Made by a program: the position numbers and the translations under genes
In this document: piece after piece, positions 17,582 to 28,729 of the stretch
Position numbering within the stretch: the stretch's first letter is position 1
How the letters are laid out: the number at the start of each line of letters is the position of its first letter
Origin: Bartonella bacilliformis KC583
Lineage (GTDB): Bacteria > Pseudomonadota > Alphaproteobacteria > Rhizobiales > Rhizobiaceae
Direction: 5' to 3'
DNA: 64,000 bases
NCBI RefSeq assembly: GCF_000015445.1
Contig: NC_008783.1
Location: forward strand, 317,001 to 381,000
Notes under the pieces: generated by a model
Told to the model about the DNA's origin: nothing
Database searches by the model: none
What the model saw: only the letters and a program-made list of their open reading frames with translations

Positions 17582-19081
17582 ATGGCAAAAATTATTGAAA
17601 CAAAAACCGGTATGTTGGCACTTACCTTTGATGATGTGCTTTTGCAGCCCGGTTATTCTGTCGTTATGCCTAGCCAAGTGGACCTAAAAACACGTATTGT
17701 AGCCGATATTGAGCTTAATTTACCGTTGCTTTCTGCTGCTATGGATACAGTGACAGAATCGCGTTTAGCTATTGCTATGGCTCAAGCGGGTGGCCTTGGT
17801 GTTATTCATCGTAATATGCTTTCTGAAGAGCAAGCTGAAGCGGTACGTCAGGTGAAAAAGTTTGAGTCTGGTATGGTTGTTAATCCGGTAACAATTGGGC
17901 CAGATGCTACACTTGAAGAAGCAAAGGATTTAATGCATTTTCATGGTATTTCCGGTATTCCAGTTGTTGAAAATGGTGCTAAAGGTGGAGTTGTTGGCCG
18001 ACTTGTTGGTATTTTGACGAATAGAGATGTGCGCTTTGCATCAGATCCTAGACAAAAAATCCATGAATTAATGACGCATGAAAATTTGATTACAGTGCGT
18101 GAGAATGTTCAATTAGATGAAGCAAAATACCTTCTACATCATCACCGTATTGAAAAATTATTGGTTGTTGATGAACAAAATCGTTGTGTTGGTTTGGTGA
18201 CAGTCAAAGATATTGAAAAGGCACAATTGCATCCAAATGCGACTAAAGATTCTCAGGGGCGTTTACGCGTTGCAGCTGCAACTACTGTAGGGGATGATGG
18301 AATTGAGAGAGCTGAACGATTAATTGATGCTGGTGTTGATGTGTTGGTGATTGATACAGCTCATGGGCATTCTCAACGCGTATTAGAAACGGTTGAGCGT
18401 ATTAAAAAGATGGCGCTCTCTGTTTCTGTTATTGCTGGTAATGTGGCGACGTCACAAGCAACGCAGGCATTGATTGATCGTGGTGCGGATGCAGTAAAAG
18501 TGGGTATTGGTCCTGGTTCGATTTGTACAACACGAATTGTTTCAGGTGTTGGTGTGCCTCAGCTTTCAGCTATTATGGATGCTGCAGAAGTTGCTAATAA
18601 GGCAGGTATTCCGGTTATTGCCGATGGTGGTATAAAATCTTCGGGTGATTTTGCTAAAGCTTTAGCAGGTGGAGCTTGTGCTGCTATGATCGGTTCTTTG
18701 TTAGCAGGTACTGAAGAAAGTCCTGGTGAAGTTTATCTCTATCAAGGTCGATCTTTTAAAGCGTATCGTGGTATGGGGTCGGTTGGAGCTATGGCAAGGG
18801 GATCTGCAGATCGTTATTTTCAGGCTGAAGTTCGTGATGAGCTCAAATTGGTTCCTGAGGGTGTTGAGGGACAAGTCGCGTATAAGGGCCCTATAGCATC
18901 TGTTTTGCATCAGCTAGCTGGAGGGTTGCGTGCTTCAATGGGGTATGTTGGAGCGAAAAATTTAGCGGAGTTCCATGAAAAGGCGACATTTGTTCGTATT
19001 ACCAACGCTGGCCTTTATGAAAGCCACACACATGATGTTTCTATTACGCGTGAGAGCCCAAATTATCGTGGTCCTGTGTAA
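17582..19081 (+). CDS. guaB: IMP dehydrogenase
   Basis: Oxidises IMP to XMP with NAD+, the committed step to GMP. 499 aa, normal length. The TIM-barrel catalytic domain is interrupted by a CBS pair (about residues 95-215). The catalytic loop [15 protein letters not shown] carries Cys315; the mobile flap arginine/tyrosine region [10 protein letters not shown] is present. ATG 17582 is chosen because AAGGGAA lies 7 nt upstream; an upstream in-frame ATG at 17555 has none. guaA, the next enzyme of the pathway, lies 2.9 kb downstream on the same strand. Confidence 0.97.
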   Translation: MAKIIETKTGMLALTFDDVLLQPGYSVVMPSQVDLKTRIVADIELNLPLLSAAMDTVTESRLAIAMAQAGGLGVIHRNMLSEEQAEAVRQVKKFESGMVVNPVTIGPDATLEEAKDLMHFHGISGIPVVENGAKGGVVGRLVGILTNRDVRFASDPRQKIHELMTHENLITVRENVQLDEAKYLLHHHRIEKLLVVDEQNRCVGLVTVKDIEKAQLHPNATKDSQGRLRVAAATTVGDDGIERAERLIDAGVDVLVIDTAHGHSQRVLETVERIKKMALSVSVIAGNVATSQATQALIDRGADAVKVGIGPGSICTTRIVSGVGVPQLSAIMDAAEVANKAGIPVIADGGIKSSGDFAKALAGGACAAMIGSLLAGTEESPGEVYLYQGRSFKAYRGMGSVGAMARGSADRYFQAEVRDELKLVPEGVEGQVAYKGPIASVLHQLAGGLRASMGYVGAKNLAEFHEKATFVRITNAGLYESHTHDVSITRESPNYRGPV

Positions 19082-19417
19082 TTAAGATCTCCTGCATCAT
19101 CATAGCAGTACAAAAAAAATCTCTCAGATTAACGGTTGTAAAAGAGTTTTTTGGTCTCTTGTCATCATTATCTCGGCTATGCGAAAGGTGTGAATGAATT
19201 GACCGGCAATTAAATTTCTTCTGATAGGTATATGATTAAATTTCTTTTAGCAGATATATTAAATAAAGAGGTTTGGTTTCCGTACTATTTTCATTTTTTG
19301 AGAGTATTATTTACGCTGTCTTTTTGGAAAGACAGCATTTTTGAACGTTTGATTTTAGTACCATCTTACCTGATTAGGCTGTTAGACATTTGTTTTTTGT
19401 ATAACATGAAGAATTTT
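19082..19417. other. guaB 3' region, convergent with usp
   Basis: 336 bp between convergent stops. A strong intrinsic terminator lies at 19315-19343, about 230 bp after guaB. A 63-codon ORF (19232-19423) crosses that terminator, has no ribosome site and no recognisable similarity, so it is not called as a gene. The long distance could mean a 3' untranslated region or a small independent transcript ending at the hairpin. Confidence 0.5.
19315..19343 (+). terminator. Intrinsic terminator downstream of guaB
   Basis: Perfect 9-bp stem GCTGTCTTT (19315-19323) with AAAGACAGC (19328-19336), loop TTGG, followed by ATTTTTG on the + strand. No T-run occurs on the - strand side, so it acts on + strand transcripts from guaB or from a promoter in between. 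Confidence 0.8.
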
Positions 19418-20278
19418 TCATAATTCTCGCATGATCATGATGGGAATAGGTGTTTTAGGGATGATGTTTTGGGTTTTAGAGCCAAAGAAAAAATTATGTA
19501 TTTTGGAATGATGGAAAGCGCCCATCAGCAGCATATCAAGATTAAGTGTCTGGACGCTATGAAGGATCATTTGTTCAAAATTATCTTCTGTTTTGAGTGA
19601 TTCGACGGTAAATTGAGCAGATTGTAATCGTGTTAATGTTTCGTTGAAACTGTCTTGTACGGCTTGTATTTGGTCTTCTGCCATACCTAATATAAAGGTT
19701 ACATCTTTGAAAAATTCTCGTTTACAAATAAAGTCAATGGCATTCATAATCAATGGGCCACCGTCAAAAGCTATGAAAATTCTTTGAATAGGACGAAATT
19801 GGCTTGAAGCAACAAGGATTGGAAGTCTAGAGGAGCGAACAACATTTTCAAAATTGCGACCTAATTGCTTTGTATCAGATTCTGTTTGTTCACCACGTTT
19901 CCCCATGACAATAAATGATGATTGATCACCATAAATATTTAATGCATCAGAAAGATTTCCATGGCGCAGACGTGTTTCAATTTCAATTTGACTATGAGAA
20001 TTGAGGTAATTTTTGGCTTTTTCCAAAGCTTCTTGCCCGATTTTTTGGGTAAAGAGCGCTTTAGCAAGGCCGATATCCTGTTGTTCTGATATCAGTGTAT
20101 TTTGTATATTATCACTAGTTTGTTGGGTTTCTGGTAAGCTAATTTCCTCTTCTGCTTTATCCAAAACATACAATAACCGAATTGTTGTTTGCATAGATTT
20201 TGCAGCCCATAACGCTAGGTCACATACAGGTTTTGCATAAATTGAAGAATCAATGAGAGCAAGGATAGGTTTTGTCAT
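19418..20278 (-). CDS. Universal stress protein, UspA family (tandem domains)
   Basis: A 286-aa cytoplasmic protein. The N-terminal UspA-like domain (about 1-150) begins ILALIDSSIYAKPVCDLALWA and ends in SSRLPILVASS. A second, shorter Usp-like part follows (about 155-286) with FIAFDGGP and a terminal KTPIPIMIMREL. Tandem Usp proteins bind nucleotides and help survive starvation or oxidative stress; no specific partner is suggested by the context. AAGGGGGA just upstream of ATG 20278 supports the start. It stands alone between guaB and the divergent rRNA methyltransferase gene. Confidence 0.88.
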   Translation of the reverse strand: MTKPILALIDSSIYAKPVCDLALWAAKSMQTTIRLLYVLDKAEEEISLPETQQTSDNIQNTLISEQQDIGLAKALFTQKIGQEALEKAKNYLNSHSQIEIETRLRHGNLSDALNIYGDQSSFIVMGKRGEQTESDTKQLGRNFENVVRSSRLPILVASSQFRPIQRIFIAFDGGPLIMNAIDFICKREFFKDVTFILGMAEDQIQAVQDSFNETLTRLQSAQFTVESLKTEDNFEQMILHSVQTLNLDMLLMGAFHHSKIHNFFFGSKTQNIIPKTPIPIMIMREL

Positions 20279-20521
20279 TGTGTTCCCCCTTAATGTTTTT
20301 ATTTTACAGAATCGCTCATAATTTTCGTTAACAGCTGCATATTAAGGAGTAATAGTTCCATTTTCCTTAAGCGTAAAATATTTTAGAGTTTCGTATTATG
20401 AGTATTCAATTTGCCATGTAGATTTTGGGTGGTCTTAAAGTTACTATTAGCAATAGTTGATGAAGCAGATCAGTGTTATTGGTAGAATGATTGACTTGCA
20501 AAGATAGAATAGGAGAAATGA

Positions 20522-21808
20522 ATGCGATTAGGTGGGCGTTTACAGGCAGCGATAGAGGTTTTACACGAGATAGAGGTAAGGCATCGTCCTGCAGGTGACG
20601 CTTTGAGAGATTGGGGGCTTTCTCATCGTTTTGCTGGAGCAAGTGATCGTGCAGCAATTGGTACAATTGTTTACGATGCTTTAAGACGACGTTATTCGTT
20701 GCAATGGCGTATGGATAGTGACGATATTCGAGACTTAGCTTTTGGTACTTTATTAGATTTTGGTGGGATGACGATTGAACAAGTTGATAGCGTTTTAGCA
20801 GGCGATCGATTTGCACCCCAATTATTAGGCCTTAAACAGCGTCAGTCATGGCAGACACGCCAATTAGAGGATGCACCAGACTATATTCGTAGCAATGTTC
20901 CCCAATGGTGTCAAACTCATCTGTATCCTGTATTCTCTGACAATTGGGTTGTTGAAGCGGCTGCTTTGGCAACACGTCCTTCTTTAGATTTACGTGTAAA
21001 CAGTTTGAAAGCAACACCAAAGAGAGTGCTTAAGGAATTAGCAAAAACACAAGTGCATTCTTTTTCATGGTTTCAACAAGCGTTAAGAATCGCGCCAACT
21101 GAACAGTTTAATCGTCATCCTAATGTCCAGGTTGAGCCCTCTTTTCAAAGAGGTCACTTCGAGATACAGGATTTGGGATCTCAAATTGTCACGCATCTTG
21201 TAGAAGCAAAAGCAAGCATGCAGTTATTGGATTATTGTGCAGGCGCTGGTGGAAAAACTTTAGCTTTGTCTTCTCATATGGGCAATCGAGGGCAGATTTA
21301 TGCTTATGATTCAGACAAAATTCGTTTATCTCCTATTTTTGATCGCCTTCGGCGTGCAGGTGTTCGTAATGTACAAATACGGGGGAATATAGAAGAGTTA
21401 AAGCCCTTAATCGGGATGATGGATATAGTTTTATTAGATGCACCCTGTAGTGGCACAGGGACATGGCGTCGTCGTCCAGATTTTAAATGGCGTTTAACGC
21501 TCAAGCAAGTCCAGAAACGCCAAGCAGAGCAATGTGCTATTTTGAATCAGGGTCTCAATTATCTTAAACCAGGTGGACGTTTAGTTTACATTACATGTTC
21601 TCTTTTTTTTGATGAAAATGAAGAGCAAATTTCCAGGTTTCTGAAACAGCATTCGAATTTTCATCCAATAAATATGCGAGAGCTTTGGCAGCGGCATTTT
21701 AGTTTTTCAACTATGCAACCGATATTTTCAGACTATGGGCTCACTTTATCACCGGCAACAACGAAGACAGATGGTTTCTTTTTATCTATTTTGCAAAAGG
21801 AGCATTAA
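20522..21808 (+). CDS. 16S rRNA m5C methyltransferase, RsmB/Sun-like
   Basis: S-adenosylmethionine-dependent RNA cytosine-5 methyltransferase of the NOL1/NOP2/Sun family, 428 aa. An N-terminal RNA-binding part precedes the Rossmann methyltransferase domain. SAM motif I LLDYCAGAGGKTLALSS, motif IV DAPCSGTGTWRRRPDFKW (catalytic PC motif) and motif VI TCSLF, with the second catalytic Cys, are intact. In E. coli RsmB modifies 16S rRNA C967; the same target is inferred here. AGGAG precedes ATG 20522 closely; an ATG at 20518 is out of frame. guaA follows 135 bp later. Confidence 0.9.
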   Translation: MRLGGRLQAAIEVLHEIEVRHRPAGDALRDWGLSHRFAGASDRAAIGTIVYDALRRRYSLQWRMDSDDIRDLAFGTLLDFGGMTIEQVDSVLAGDRFAPQLLGLKQRQSWQTRQLEDAPDYIRSNVPQWCQTHLYPVFSDNWVVEAAALATRPSLDLRVNSLKATPKRVLKELAKTQVHSFSWFQQALRIAPTEQFNRHPNVQVEPSFQRGHFEIQDLGSQIVTHLVEAKASMQLLDYCAGAGGKTLALSSHMGNRGQIYAYDSDKIRLSPIFDRLRRAGVRNVQIRGNIEELKPLIGMMDIVLLDAPCSGTGTWRRRPDFKWRLTLKQVQKRQAEQCAILNQGLNYLKPGGRLVYITCSLFFDENEEQISRFLKQHSNFHPINMRELWQRHFSFSTMQPIFSDYGLTLSPATTKTDGFFLSILQKEH

Positions 21809-21943
21809 TCTCTATTTTTATTCCTTTCATTGTAAATTTTATTAAAAGAGTATTTTTCTCGTGCTAATAGGCTTGTTGAAAAGAGAAGGATTGAATAATA
21901 AATCTCATTTGCCATTTTTTGCAGTTATTGGTTAGTCATTTTT

Positions 21944-23500
21944 ATGGATACATCACATTCAGACACTGTTCTTATTATTGATTTTGGTTCACAAGTTACA
22001 CAGCTGATAGCGAGGCGGGTACGTGCAATGGGTGTTTATTCCGAAATTGTTCCTTTTCAATCGGCTTTAGGGGGAATCAATCGAATAAAGCCTAAAGCTG
22101 TTATTTTATCGGGTAGCCCTTATTCAACACTTGATAATGGTTCACCACGTGCTCCGATAGAAGTTTTTGAAGCTGGCATTCCAGTTCTTGGTATTTGTTA
22201 TGGTCAACAAGTTATGTGTGTTCAGCTTGGCGGAAAGGTGGAGGCTGGACATGAGCGTGAATTTGGGCGTGCTTTTTTAGAGATAAAAGAAGAGAGTGCG
22301 CTTTTTGATGGTGTGTGGGAAAAAGGATCATCTCAACAAGTTTGGATGAGTCATGGCGATCGCGTGACGGCTTTGCCGGAAGGTTTTTGTGTTATCGGAA
22401 CATCAAAGGGTGCTCCTTATGCTGCCATTTCTGATGAAAAGAGAAATTTTTATGCAGTGCAGTTTCATCCTGAAGTTGTTCATACACCAGATGGTGAAAA
22501 ACTTTTGCAAAATTTTGTCTGTAAAATATCTGGGATTAAAAATAATTGGTCAATGGCTGCTTATCGTGATCAGGCGATTGCTGCAATACGTGAGAAAGTT
22601 GGCAAAAATCGCGTGATTTGCGGTCTTTCCGGTGGTGTTGATTCATCCGTTACAGCTGTATTGCTTCATGAAGCAATAGGAGATCAACTGACGTGCATTT
22701 TTGTAGATCATGGGTTAATACGTAAAAATGAAGCAGAAGAAGTTCTCAAATTATTCCGTGATAATTATAATATAGAGCTTATTCACGTTAATGCTGCTGA
22801 TATGTTTATCAATGCGTTGGAAGGTGAAACAGATCCAGAGAAAAAACGCAAAACAATTGGTCGTCTTTTTATTGAGGTTTTTGAAGAAGAAACTAAAAAA
22901 ATAGGTGGTGCAAAGTTTTTAGCACAAGGAACGCTTTATCCAGATGTTATTGAAAGTGTTTCGGCTATTGGTGAAGCAATAACAATTAAAAGTCATCATA
23001 ATGTGGGGGGATTGCCGGAACGGATGAATATGAAACTTGTGGAGCCGTTACGTGAGCTATTTAAGGATGATGTCCGCTCCTTAGGGAGGGAATTAGGTTT
23101 GCCTGAAGAGTTTATTAAACGCCATCCTTTCCCAGGACCTGGTTTAGCAATTCGGTGTCCAGGTGCGGTTACGCGTGAAAAAATAGAAATTTTGCGTGAA
23201 GCAGATGCTATTTATCTTGATGAAATCCGTAAAGCTGGGCTTTATGATAAAATTTGGCAAGCCTTTGCTATTCTTCTTCCTGTTCAAACTGTTGGTGTTA
23301 TGGGGGATGGACGCACTTATGAGTTTGTTTGTGCTCTTCGTGCCGTGACATCTGTAGATGGTATGACTGCTGATTTTTATCCGCACGATATGGATTTTTT
23401 AAGCAGGACAGCAGCCCGTATTATTAATGAAGTTCGGGGCATCAATCGTGTTGTCTATGATATAACTTCAAAGCCTCCTGGCACCATTGAGTGGGAATGA
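21944..23500 (+). CDS. guaA: GMP synthase (glutamine-hydrolysing)
   Basis: Converts XMP, ATP and glutamine to GMP. 518 aa, normal length. The class I glutamine amidotransferase domain (about 8-200) has the nucleophile Cys85 in GICYGQQ and the His/Glu pair in FHPEVVHT. The ATP-pyrophosphatase domain follows with P-loop [10 protein letters not shown], then the dimerisation domain ending in KPPGTIEWE, the family hallmark. No evident Shine-Dalgarno sequence precedes ATG 21944, as in several genes here. It completes the guaB-guaA route in this region. Confidence 0.97.
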   Translation: MDTSHSDTVLIIDFGSQVTQLIARRVRAMGVYSEIVPFQSALGGINRIKPKAVILSGSPYSTLDNGSPRAPIEVFEAGIPVLGICYGQQVMCVQLGGKVEAGHEREFGRAFLEIKEESALFDGVWEKGSSQQVWMSHGDRVTALPEGFCVIGTSKGAPYAAISDEKRNFYAVQFHPEVVHTPDGEKLLQNFVCKISGIKNNWSMAAYRDQAIAAIREKVGKNRVICGLSGGVDSSVTAVLLHEAIGDQLTCIFVDHGLIRKNEAEEVLKLFRDNYNIELIHVNAADMFINALEGETDPEKKRKTIGRLFIEVFEEETKKIGGAKFLAQGTLYPDVIESVSAIGEAITIKSHHNVGGLPERMNMKLVEPLRELFKDDVRSLGRELGLPEEFIKRHPFPGPGLAIRCPGAVTREKIEILREADAIYLDEIRKAGLYDKIWQAFAILLPVQTVGVMGDGRTYEFVCALRAVTSVDGMTADFYPHDMDFLSRTAARIINEVRGINRVVYDITSKPPGTIEWE

Positions 23501-23680
23501 TGAAGTGTAAGCGTTCAAGAATGCGGAATTATCTAGAATTTTGCATTTAAATTAGTTGATAGAAAAAGAACAATTGTTTGAAAAAGATTGTTGTGGGATT
23601 TGATGGTGGTTATTCAAATCACAGCCTTATTCTATTTTAATTGATAGAATTTAAGATTCTGAAGGTATGGAATTATATAT

Positions 23681-24403
23681 ATGCTTAAGCCGAAAATTGT
23701 TGCGCATCGTGGTGGAGCTCATCTCTATTCTGAAAATACACTTTCGGCTTTTCGCCACGCAATCGCATTGGGAGTTGATGAAATTGAATGTGATGTTCAT
23801 CTCCTGAAAAGTGGTGAAGTGGTTGTATTTCATGATTTTCATCTTGAACAATTGGTCGGGCAAACAGGGTATATTGACGACATGGATAATGAAATGCGCA
23901 AACAAATCCGTGTGAAGGGAAGTACTGAATCTCCCCCTTTATTAGAAGAATTACTTGACCTTTTAATGCCAACGAATGTTGCTCTTCATCTTGAAATCAA
24001 AACATGTGGTAACGTTGATCGTGAATATATTTTGTCTCAAAAAGCACTGGAATTAATTAAGGGCCGAGGTTTAGTAGACCGTGTTTCAGCCATTAGTTTT
24101 GATGCTGTTAGTTTACGCCCTTTTATAGAAGCAGGAATATCGTCAGGACCATGTATTGATTGCTTTGAAGGTGATATGTTACACTGTTTTTCTAAATGGA
24201 AAAAATTAGGGTATTCTGATCTGAGTTTAGATGGCTCAATTGTATCGCAAGATTTTATTGAATCTGCACTGGATGCTGGTTTTACTGTTGGTGTATGGAC
24301 AATAAATGGGCCAGCGCGTTTATCGCATTGGCTTGATATGCCTGTGCATTACATCACAACAGACCAACCTGATCTTGCTTTACAATTGCGTTCACAGAGG
24401 TGA
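23681..24403 (+). CDS. ugpQ: Glycerophosphodiester phosphodiesterase
   Basis: Hydrolyses glycerophosphodiesters (deacylated phospholipids) to glycerol-3-phosphate plus an alcohol. 240 aa, cytosolic (no signal peptide), as for E. coli UgpQ. The catalytic motif AHRGGAHLYSENTLSAF is at the N-terminus, followed by ECDVHLLKSGEVVVFHD, and later LEIK and VGVWTING. It converges on the ugpBAEC operon, 116 bp away. The juxtaposition strongly supports the role of processing imported glycerophosphodiesters from host lipid. Confidence 0.93.
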   Translation: MLKPKIVAHRGGAHLYSENTLSAFRHAIALGVDEIECDVHLLKSGEVVVFHDFHLEQLVGQTGYIDDMDNEMRKQIRVKGSTESPPLLEELLDLLMPTNVALHLEIKTCGNVDREYILSQKALELIKGRGLVDRVSAISFDAVSLRPFIEAGISSGPCIDCFEGDMLHCFSKWKKLGYSDLSLDGSIVSQDFIESALDAGFTVGVWTINGPARLSHWLDMPVHYITTDQPDLALQLRSQR

Positions 24404-24519
24404 GAATCAGTCTATCATTTTGTTGAGATGTAATGACTATTTTAATCACAAAAAAAGAATAGACAGGCAAAGTTAGTCATTGATAAAGTTATTAGATCCC
24501 AATTTTAACTTTTTTTTGA

Positions 24520-25557
24520 TTATGTGCGGTTCCCAGTTTTTTTGTTAAAAGTATGAAAATTTTGATGAGTGACAGTGAAGTTTAATTTTTGTCCATAATC
24601 ACTCGTTAAGCGTTCCTTTATATCAACGGTAAAGAGGATATCATTCCAGCGTGTTAAAACATGACAGCCTGTACCTATAGGCCTAATGAATTCAATTTGC
24701 GTATGAAAGACAGGACCTTTATCTGGATATTCTCCTAACAAGATTGCTTCTGGTCTAAATGCTAAAATATCAGTATCTTTGCTACAAGAAAATAAATTGC
24801 CTAAGTGTTTTTCTAGAGCTTGACGATCAAGAAAATTAATAGGAGGGGAGCCAATAAAATCCGCAACAAAAATTGTTTTAGGGCAATCATAAATTTCCAT
24901 TGGGGTTCCAATTTGTTCGATAGTCCCCTTATTCATAACAACCATTTTATCGGCTAATGTCATAGCTTCTAGTTGGTCATGAGTAACGTAAAGGCTGGTC
25001 GTTTTTAATGAACGCTGTAGTTTTTTAATCTCAATACACATGTGAGCACGCAATTTTGCATCAAGATTTGACAGTGGTTCATCAAAGAGAAAAACGCGTG
25101 GCTTGCGAACAATAACTCGTCCCATTGCAACACGTTGGCGTTGTCCTCCTGATAATTGTTGTGGTTTACGGTCAAGAAATGGCTCTATTTCCAAAAGTTT
25201 TGCAACATGTGCAATACGCTTATTAATGTCTTCTTTGGGCGTTTTACGATTTTTGAGACCATATTCCAGGTTTCCACGTACTGTCATATGTGGATAAAGT
25301 GCATAATTTTGAAAGACCATAGCAATATCACGGTCTGCTGGTTCACGATTATTGATAAGCTCATTATCAATATAGAGTTCACCTGAGGTGACTTTTTCAA
25401 GTCCAGCAATGATGCGTAATAAGGTTGATTTTCCACATCCTGAAGGGCCAACAATGACAAGAAATTCGCCATCGGCAACAGTTAAGTTTAGATCATTAAT
25501 AACAAAAATGTCATTGTCATATTGCTTTTTTATATTCAATAACTGGATTGTAGCCAC
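24520..25557 (-). CDS. ugpC: sn-Glycerol-3-phosphate ABC transporter, ATP-binding protein
   Basis: ATPase subunit of the Ugp importer, 345 aa. Walker [10 protein letters not shown], signature [13 protein letters not shown], Walker [13 protein letters not shown] and the switch His in YVTHDQ are all present. The C-terminal part is a MalK-type regulatory domain (about 240-345). It is the last gene of the operon, 2 bp after ugpE, consistent with translational coupling. UgpC and MalK are close relatives; assignment rests on the ugpB/ugpQ context. Confidence 0.94.
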   Translation of the reverse strand: MATIQLLNIKKQYDNDIFVINDLNLTVADGEFLVIVGPSGCGKSTLLRIIAGLEKVTSGELYIDNELINNREPADRDIAMVFQNYALYPHMTVRGNLEYGLKNRKTPKEDINKRIAHVAKLLEIEPFLDRKPQQLSGGQRQRVAMGRVIVRKPRVFLFDEPLSNLDAKLRAHMCIEIKKLQRSLKTTSLYVTHDQLEAMTLADKMVVMNKGTIEQIGTPMEIYDCPKTIFVADFIGSPPINFLDRQALEKHLGNLFSCSKDTDILAFRPEAILLGEYPDKGPVFHTQIEFIRPIGTGCHVLTRWNDILFTVDIKERLTSDYGQKLNFTVTHQNFHTFNKKTGNRT

Positions 25558-25559
25558 CG

Positions 25560-26411
25560 TTATTTCTCCGTTTCGATGAGGCCTTTAACAAAAAGCCGAT
25601 GCATACAAATGACGATTAAAACAGGTGGTATCATAGCAACAACTGATACTGCCATAAGGATATTCCATTGAGGATTATGTTGAAGTGACTCTACCACGAG
25701 CTGTTTCAGAATAATAAGAATAGTTTGATGATTTTGATCTGTTGTTACAATAAGAGGCCAGAGATACTGTATCCATCCATAAATGAACATAATGATAAAT
25801 AAAGAGGCAATATTACTTTTGCTAAGAGGCAAGAGAATATCTTTGAAAAATTTGAACGGTCCTGCACCATCCATACGCGCAGCTTCTAAAAGTTCGTTAG
25901 GAACAGTCAGAAAAAATTGACGGAACAGGAATGTAGCGGTTGCTGATGCAATTAATGGAATAATAATTCCACCATAAGTATTGATCATTCCTAGCTGTGC
26001 GACCACTGTGTATGTTGGAATAATGCGCACTTCGATGGGGAGCATCAATGTAATGAAAATGAGAGCAAATGCAGTTTTGCGGAAAGGGAAGCGCATATAG
26101 ACGATTGCATAAGCAGAGAAAAGAGAAATAATAATTTTTCCAATACTAATACTAATAGCCATAATAAATGAGTTCATTAAAAGTGGCCAAAGGCGAGGAA
26201 GGCCGAGTTGTACAAGGCCATCACCAAAGATAGTTTTGTAATTTTCGAAACCATATTGTCCTGGGAGAAGAGGAAGTATGCCAGTACTAAATGCAATTGA
26301 ATTATGGGTTGAGGCGATTATCGCAACATAAACTGGAAAAAAAATAATGATAATACCGAGAATGAGGATGAGATGAGTCAGAAATGTCAAAAAAGGACGA
26401 TTTTCAACCAT
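25560..26411 (-). CDS. ugpE: sn-Glycerol-3-phosphate ABC transporter, permease UgpE
   Basis: Inner-membrane permease of the MalG type, 283 aa (E. coli UgpE 281), with about six membrane helices. The EAA loop that contacts the ATPase reads [20 protein letters not shown] 26411 (MVENRPFL) is preferred over the upstream in-frame ATG 26444, because AAGAGAAA lies just before it and the longer form would overlap the end of ugpA. It pairs with UgpA as a heterodimer. Confidence 0.93.
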   Translation of the reverse strand: MVENRPFLTFLTHLILILGIIIIFFPVYVAIIASTHNSIAFSTGILPLLPGQYGFENYKTIFGDGLVQLGLPRLWPLLMNSFIMAISISIGKIIISLFSAYAIVYMRFPFRKTAFALIFITLMLPIEVRIIPTYTVVAQLGMINTYGGIIIPLIASATATFLFRQFFLTVPNELLEAARMDGAGPFKFFKDILLPLSKSNIASLFIIMFIYGWIQYLWPLIVTTDQNHQTILIILKQLVVESLQHNPQWNILMAVSVVAMIPPVLIVICMHRLFVKGLIETEK

Positions 26412-26421
26412 GATTTTTCTC

Positions 26422-27306
26422 TTAATATTGTACGCGACGTTCAATCCAGCGAAACTGGATAAATGTTAAGATAATAACCATCAGCATTAATAGTGTTGAT
26501 TGTGCTGCTGACGCACCAATTATATGATTTCTGAAACCGTCGTCATAGATTTTATAGACAAGTGTATTTGTTGCACGTGCAGGCCCTCCAGAGGTTATGT
26601 TATCAATAATCCCAAATGTATCGAACATAACATGATTGATATTGATAACAAGAAGGAAGAAGGTTGTCGGTGAAATTTGTGGGAAGATTACAGTCCAAAA
26701 CCGCTTAAAGGGGGTAGCTCCATCAATTGCTGCTGCTTCTATTTGAGAACGCGGAATGGATTGAAGTCCAGCAAGAAAAAAGAGAAAATTGTAAGAGATT
26801 TGTTGCCAACTTGCAGCAATCACAATAAGGATCATTGCATGTGTTCCATTAACACGATGGTTCCATATAATTCCTATTTTTTCAAGGATAATAGGGAAAA
26901 TTCCAATAGTTGGATGAAAAATAAATAACCATAATATTCCTGCTAATACCGGAGCAACTGCATAGGGCCAAAGTAAAAGGATAGTATAAGCTTTTTTTGC
27001 GCGGATCACACGATCAACGGAGACAGCTAAAAGAAGCGATATCGACATTGCAACAAAAGTAACGGAGGTAGAAAATATTATAGTTGTGAGAAGTGACTTT
27101 ATATAAGAAGGATCAGATAAAACTGTTACGTAATTTTCAAAGCCAATGAAAGTTGTTGTAAAACCAAAAGGGTCTTCACGTTCAAAAGAAGATTTTATTG
27201 CTTGCACTGCAGGCCAGATAAAAAACAGGAAAATAATAAAAAGCTGAGGAAAAAGTAGCCAATAAGGGAGTAAACTATTTTTAAAATATGCAGATTTTTC
27301 TTGCAT
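26422..27306 (-). CDS. ugpA: sn-Glycerol-3-phosphate ABC transporter, permease UgpA
   Basis: Inner-membrane permease of the MalF type, 294 aa (E. coli UgpA 295), about six membrane helices. The EAA loop reads IEAAAIDGATPFKRFW. ATG 27306 follows AAAGAG at good distance; TTG 27312, two codons earlier, is an alternative. It lies between ugpB and ugpE on the - strand, in the standard B-A-E-C order. Confidence 0.93.
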   Translation of the reverse strand: MQEKSAYFKNSLLPYWLLFPQLFIIFLFFIWPAVQAIKSSFEREDPFGFTTTFIGFENYVTVLSDPSYIKSLLTTIIFSTSVTFVAMSISLLLAVSVDRVIRAKKAYTILLLWPYAVAPVLAGILWLFIFHPTIGIFPIILEKIGIIWNHRVNGTHAMILIVIAASWQQISYNFLFFLAGLQSIPRSQIEAAAIDGATPFKRFWTVIFPQISPTTFFLLVININHVMFDTFGIIDNITSGGPARATNTLVYKIYDDGFRNHIIGASAAQSTLLMLMVIILTFIQFRWIERRVQY

Positions 27307-27403
27307 TTTCAATGCTCTTTAATAAGAGGCGTTAAAGTATGTACAAAAGGATTGAAAAACTTGTTTTTTGTCAAGTTTTTCATATTTAACGATAATTATG
27401 AAA

Positions 27404-28729
27404 TTAATGGTTGGTCTTTTCAAATTCACGTAAGAGTCTATTTCCACGTTTAACCGCTGTATTCAATCCATTTTTGGGTGTTTTAAAGCCACTGAGAACA
27501 GCTTCTAATTCTTGATCAAGAATAGAACGAATTTGCGGTAAGTTACCAAATCTTATTCCCTTTGAGTTAGCTGTTGGTGGGTTTAAATTGATTTGTCGAA
27601 TGGCAATATCTGCACCTAAATTTTTATCATAGAAATTTTGTTGTTTACTCAGTTCATAAGCTGTTTTTGTAATTGGAAGGTAGCCTGTTGTCTGATGCCA
27701 TTTTACTTGATTATCTGCTCTTGAAAGGAATTTAAGGAAAGCTGCTGCGCCTGCGTATTCCTTAGCTGTATGACCTCTTAAAACCCAAATAGAAGCACCA
27801 CCAACAATAGAATTTTGTGGTGTATTTTCTACATCAGAATAGTAAGGCAACATGCCAAAACCTACATCAAATTGAGCTTCTGAAACAATGCCACCAAGTG
27901 ATCCTGAAGATTGTATAAAGATTGCACAATTTTGTGCCATAAACATTGGTCCCGAATCTAGTGCTCCAGCTGAGCCACCATAATAGAAAATACCTTGATC
28001 TGACCATTTTTTTAGATCAGTCCACATACGTATTTGCAAAGGTCCATTGATCGTCAATTCCGCATCAAGTCCACCTAAGCCATTGTTTTTCGTTCCGAAG
28101 GGAATATTGTGAAATGCTGAAAAATTTTCTAGGCCAATCCATTGAGCAGCATAAGCCATTGTAAAACCACATCTTGCTGCTTTGCTATCAATAATTTTTT
28201 TTGAAAATTTTTCGATATCTTTCCATGTTTTTGGTGGTTGTTCTGGATCAAGTCCAGCGTTTTTAAAAATATCTTTATTATAAAAAAGAATAGGTGTTGA
28301 AGCATTGAATGGCATAGAGAACATTCGTCCCTGAACATCAGAGTAATAGTTGCTGATAGCGGGCAAATAATCTGAAAAATCAAATTCTTGCCCCGTGTCA
28401 GCACTAAGCTGATAAATTGGATAAATGGCACCTTTTGCAGCCATCATAGTAGATGTACCGATTTCATAAATTTGGGCAAGAACTGGTTGTTGTTTTCCGC
28501 GAAAGGCAGCAATAAGTGAGACCATAGTTTCCTCATATTCGCCGCGAAATGAAGAAACAACAGTATAATCCGATTGGCTTTCATTAAAAGCATGAATCAA
28601 ATCTTCAGTTTGTTTTCCTAGATCACCACTCATAGAGTGCCAAAAACTGATTGTTGTTTTTGCAAAAGCCGTTGCTGATGCAGTCATAGAAATTATAAAT
28701 GCCGCCGCGAAAAGATAAAAACGGTTCAT
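27404..28729 (-). CDS. ugpB: sn-Glycerol-3-phosphate-binding periplasmic protein
   Basis: Periplasmic solute-binding protein (SBP family 1), 441 aa, delivering glycerol-3-phosphate or glycerophosphodiesters such as glycerophosphocholine to UgpAE. The signal peptide ends about residue 23 (ASATAFA). The mature start TTISFWHSMSGDLGKQ is typical of UgpB. First gene of ugpBAEC; a 386-bp untranslated region upstream should contain the operon promoter. I see no PhoB box, so the phosphate control known from E. coli may not apply. Confidence 0.94.
   Translation of the reverse strand: MNRFYLFAAAFIISMTASATAFAKTTISFWHSMSGDLGKQTEDLIHAFNESQSDYTVVSSFRGEYEETMVSLIAAFRGKQQPVLAQIYEIGTSTMMAAKGAIYPIYQLSADTGQEFDFSDYLPAISNYYSDVQGRMFSMPFNASTPILFYNKDIFKNAGLDPEQPPKTWKDIEKFSKKIIDSKAARCGFTMAYAAQWIGLENFSAFHNIPFGTKNNGLGGLDAELTINGPLQIRMWTDLKKWSDQGIFYYGGSAGALDSGPMFMAQNCAIFIQSSGSLGGIVSEAQFDVGFGMLPYYSDVENTPQNSIVGGASIWVLRGHTAKEYAGAAAFLKFLSRADNQVKWHQTTGYLPITKTAYELSKQQNFYDKNLGADIAIRQINLNPPTANSKGIRFGNLPQIRSILDQELEAVLSGFKTPKNGLNTAVKRGNRLLREFEKTNH

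Noticed and set aside
19232..19423. 63-codon ORF after guaB
   Set aside because: It contains a strong intrinsic terminator, lacks a ribosome site, and its product shows no recognisable family.
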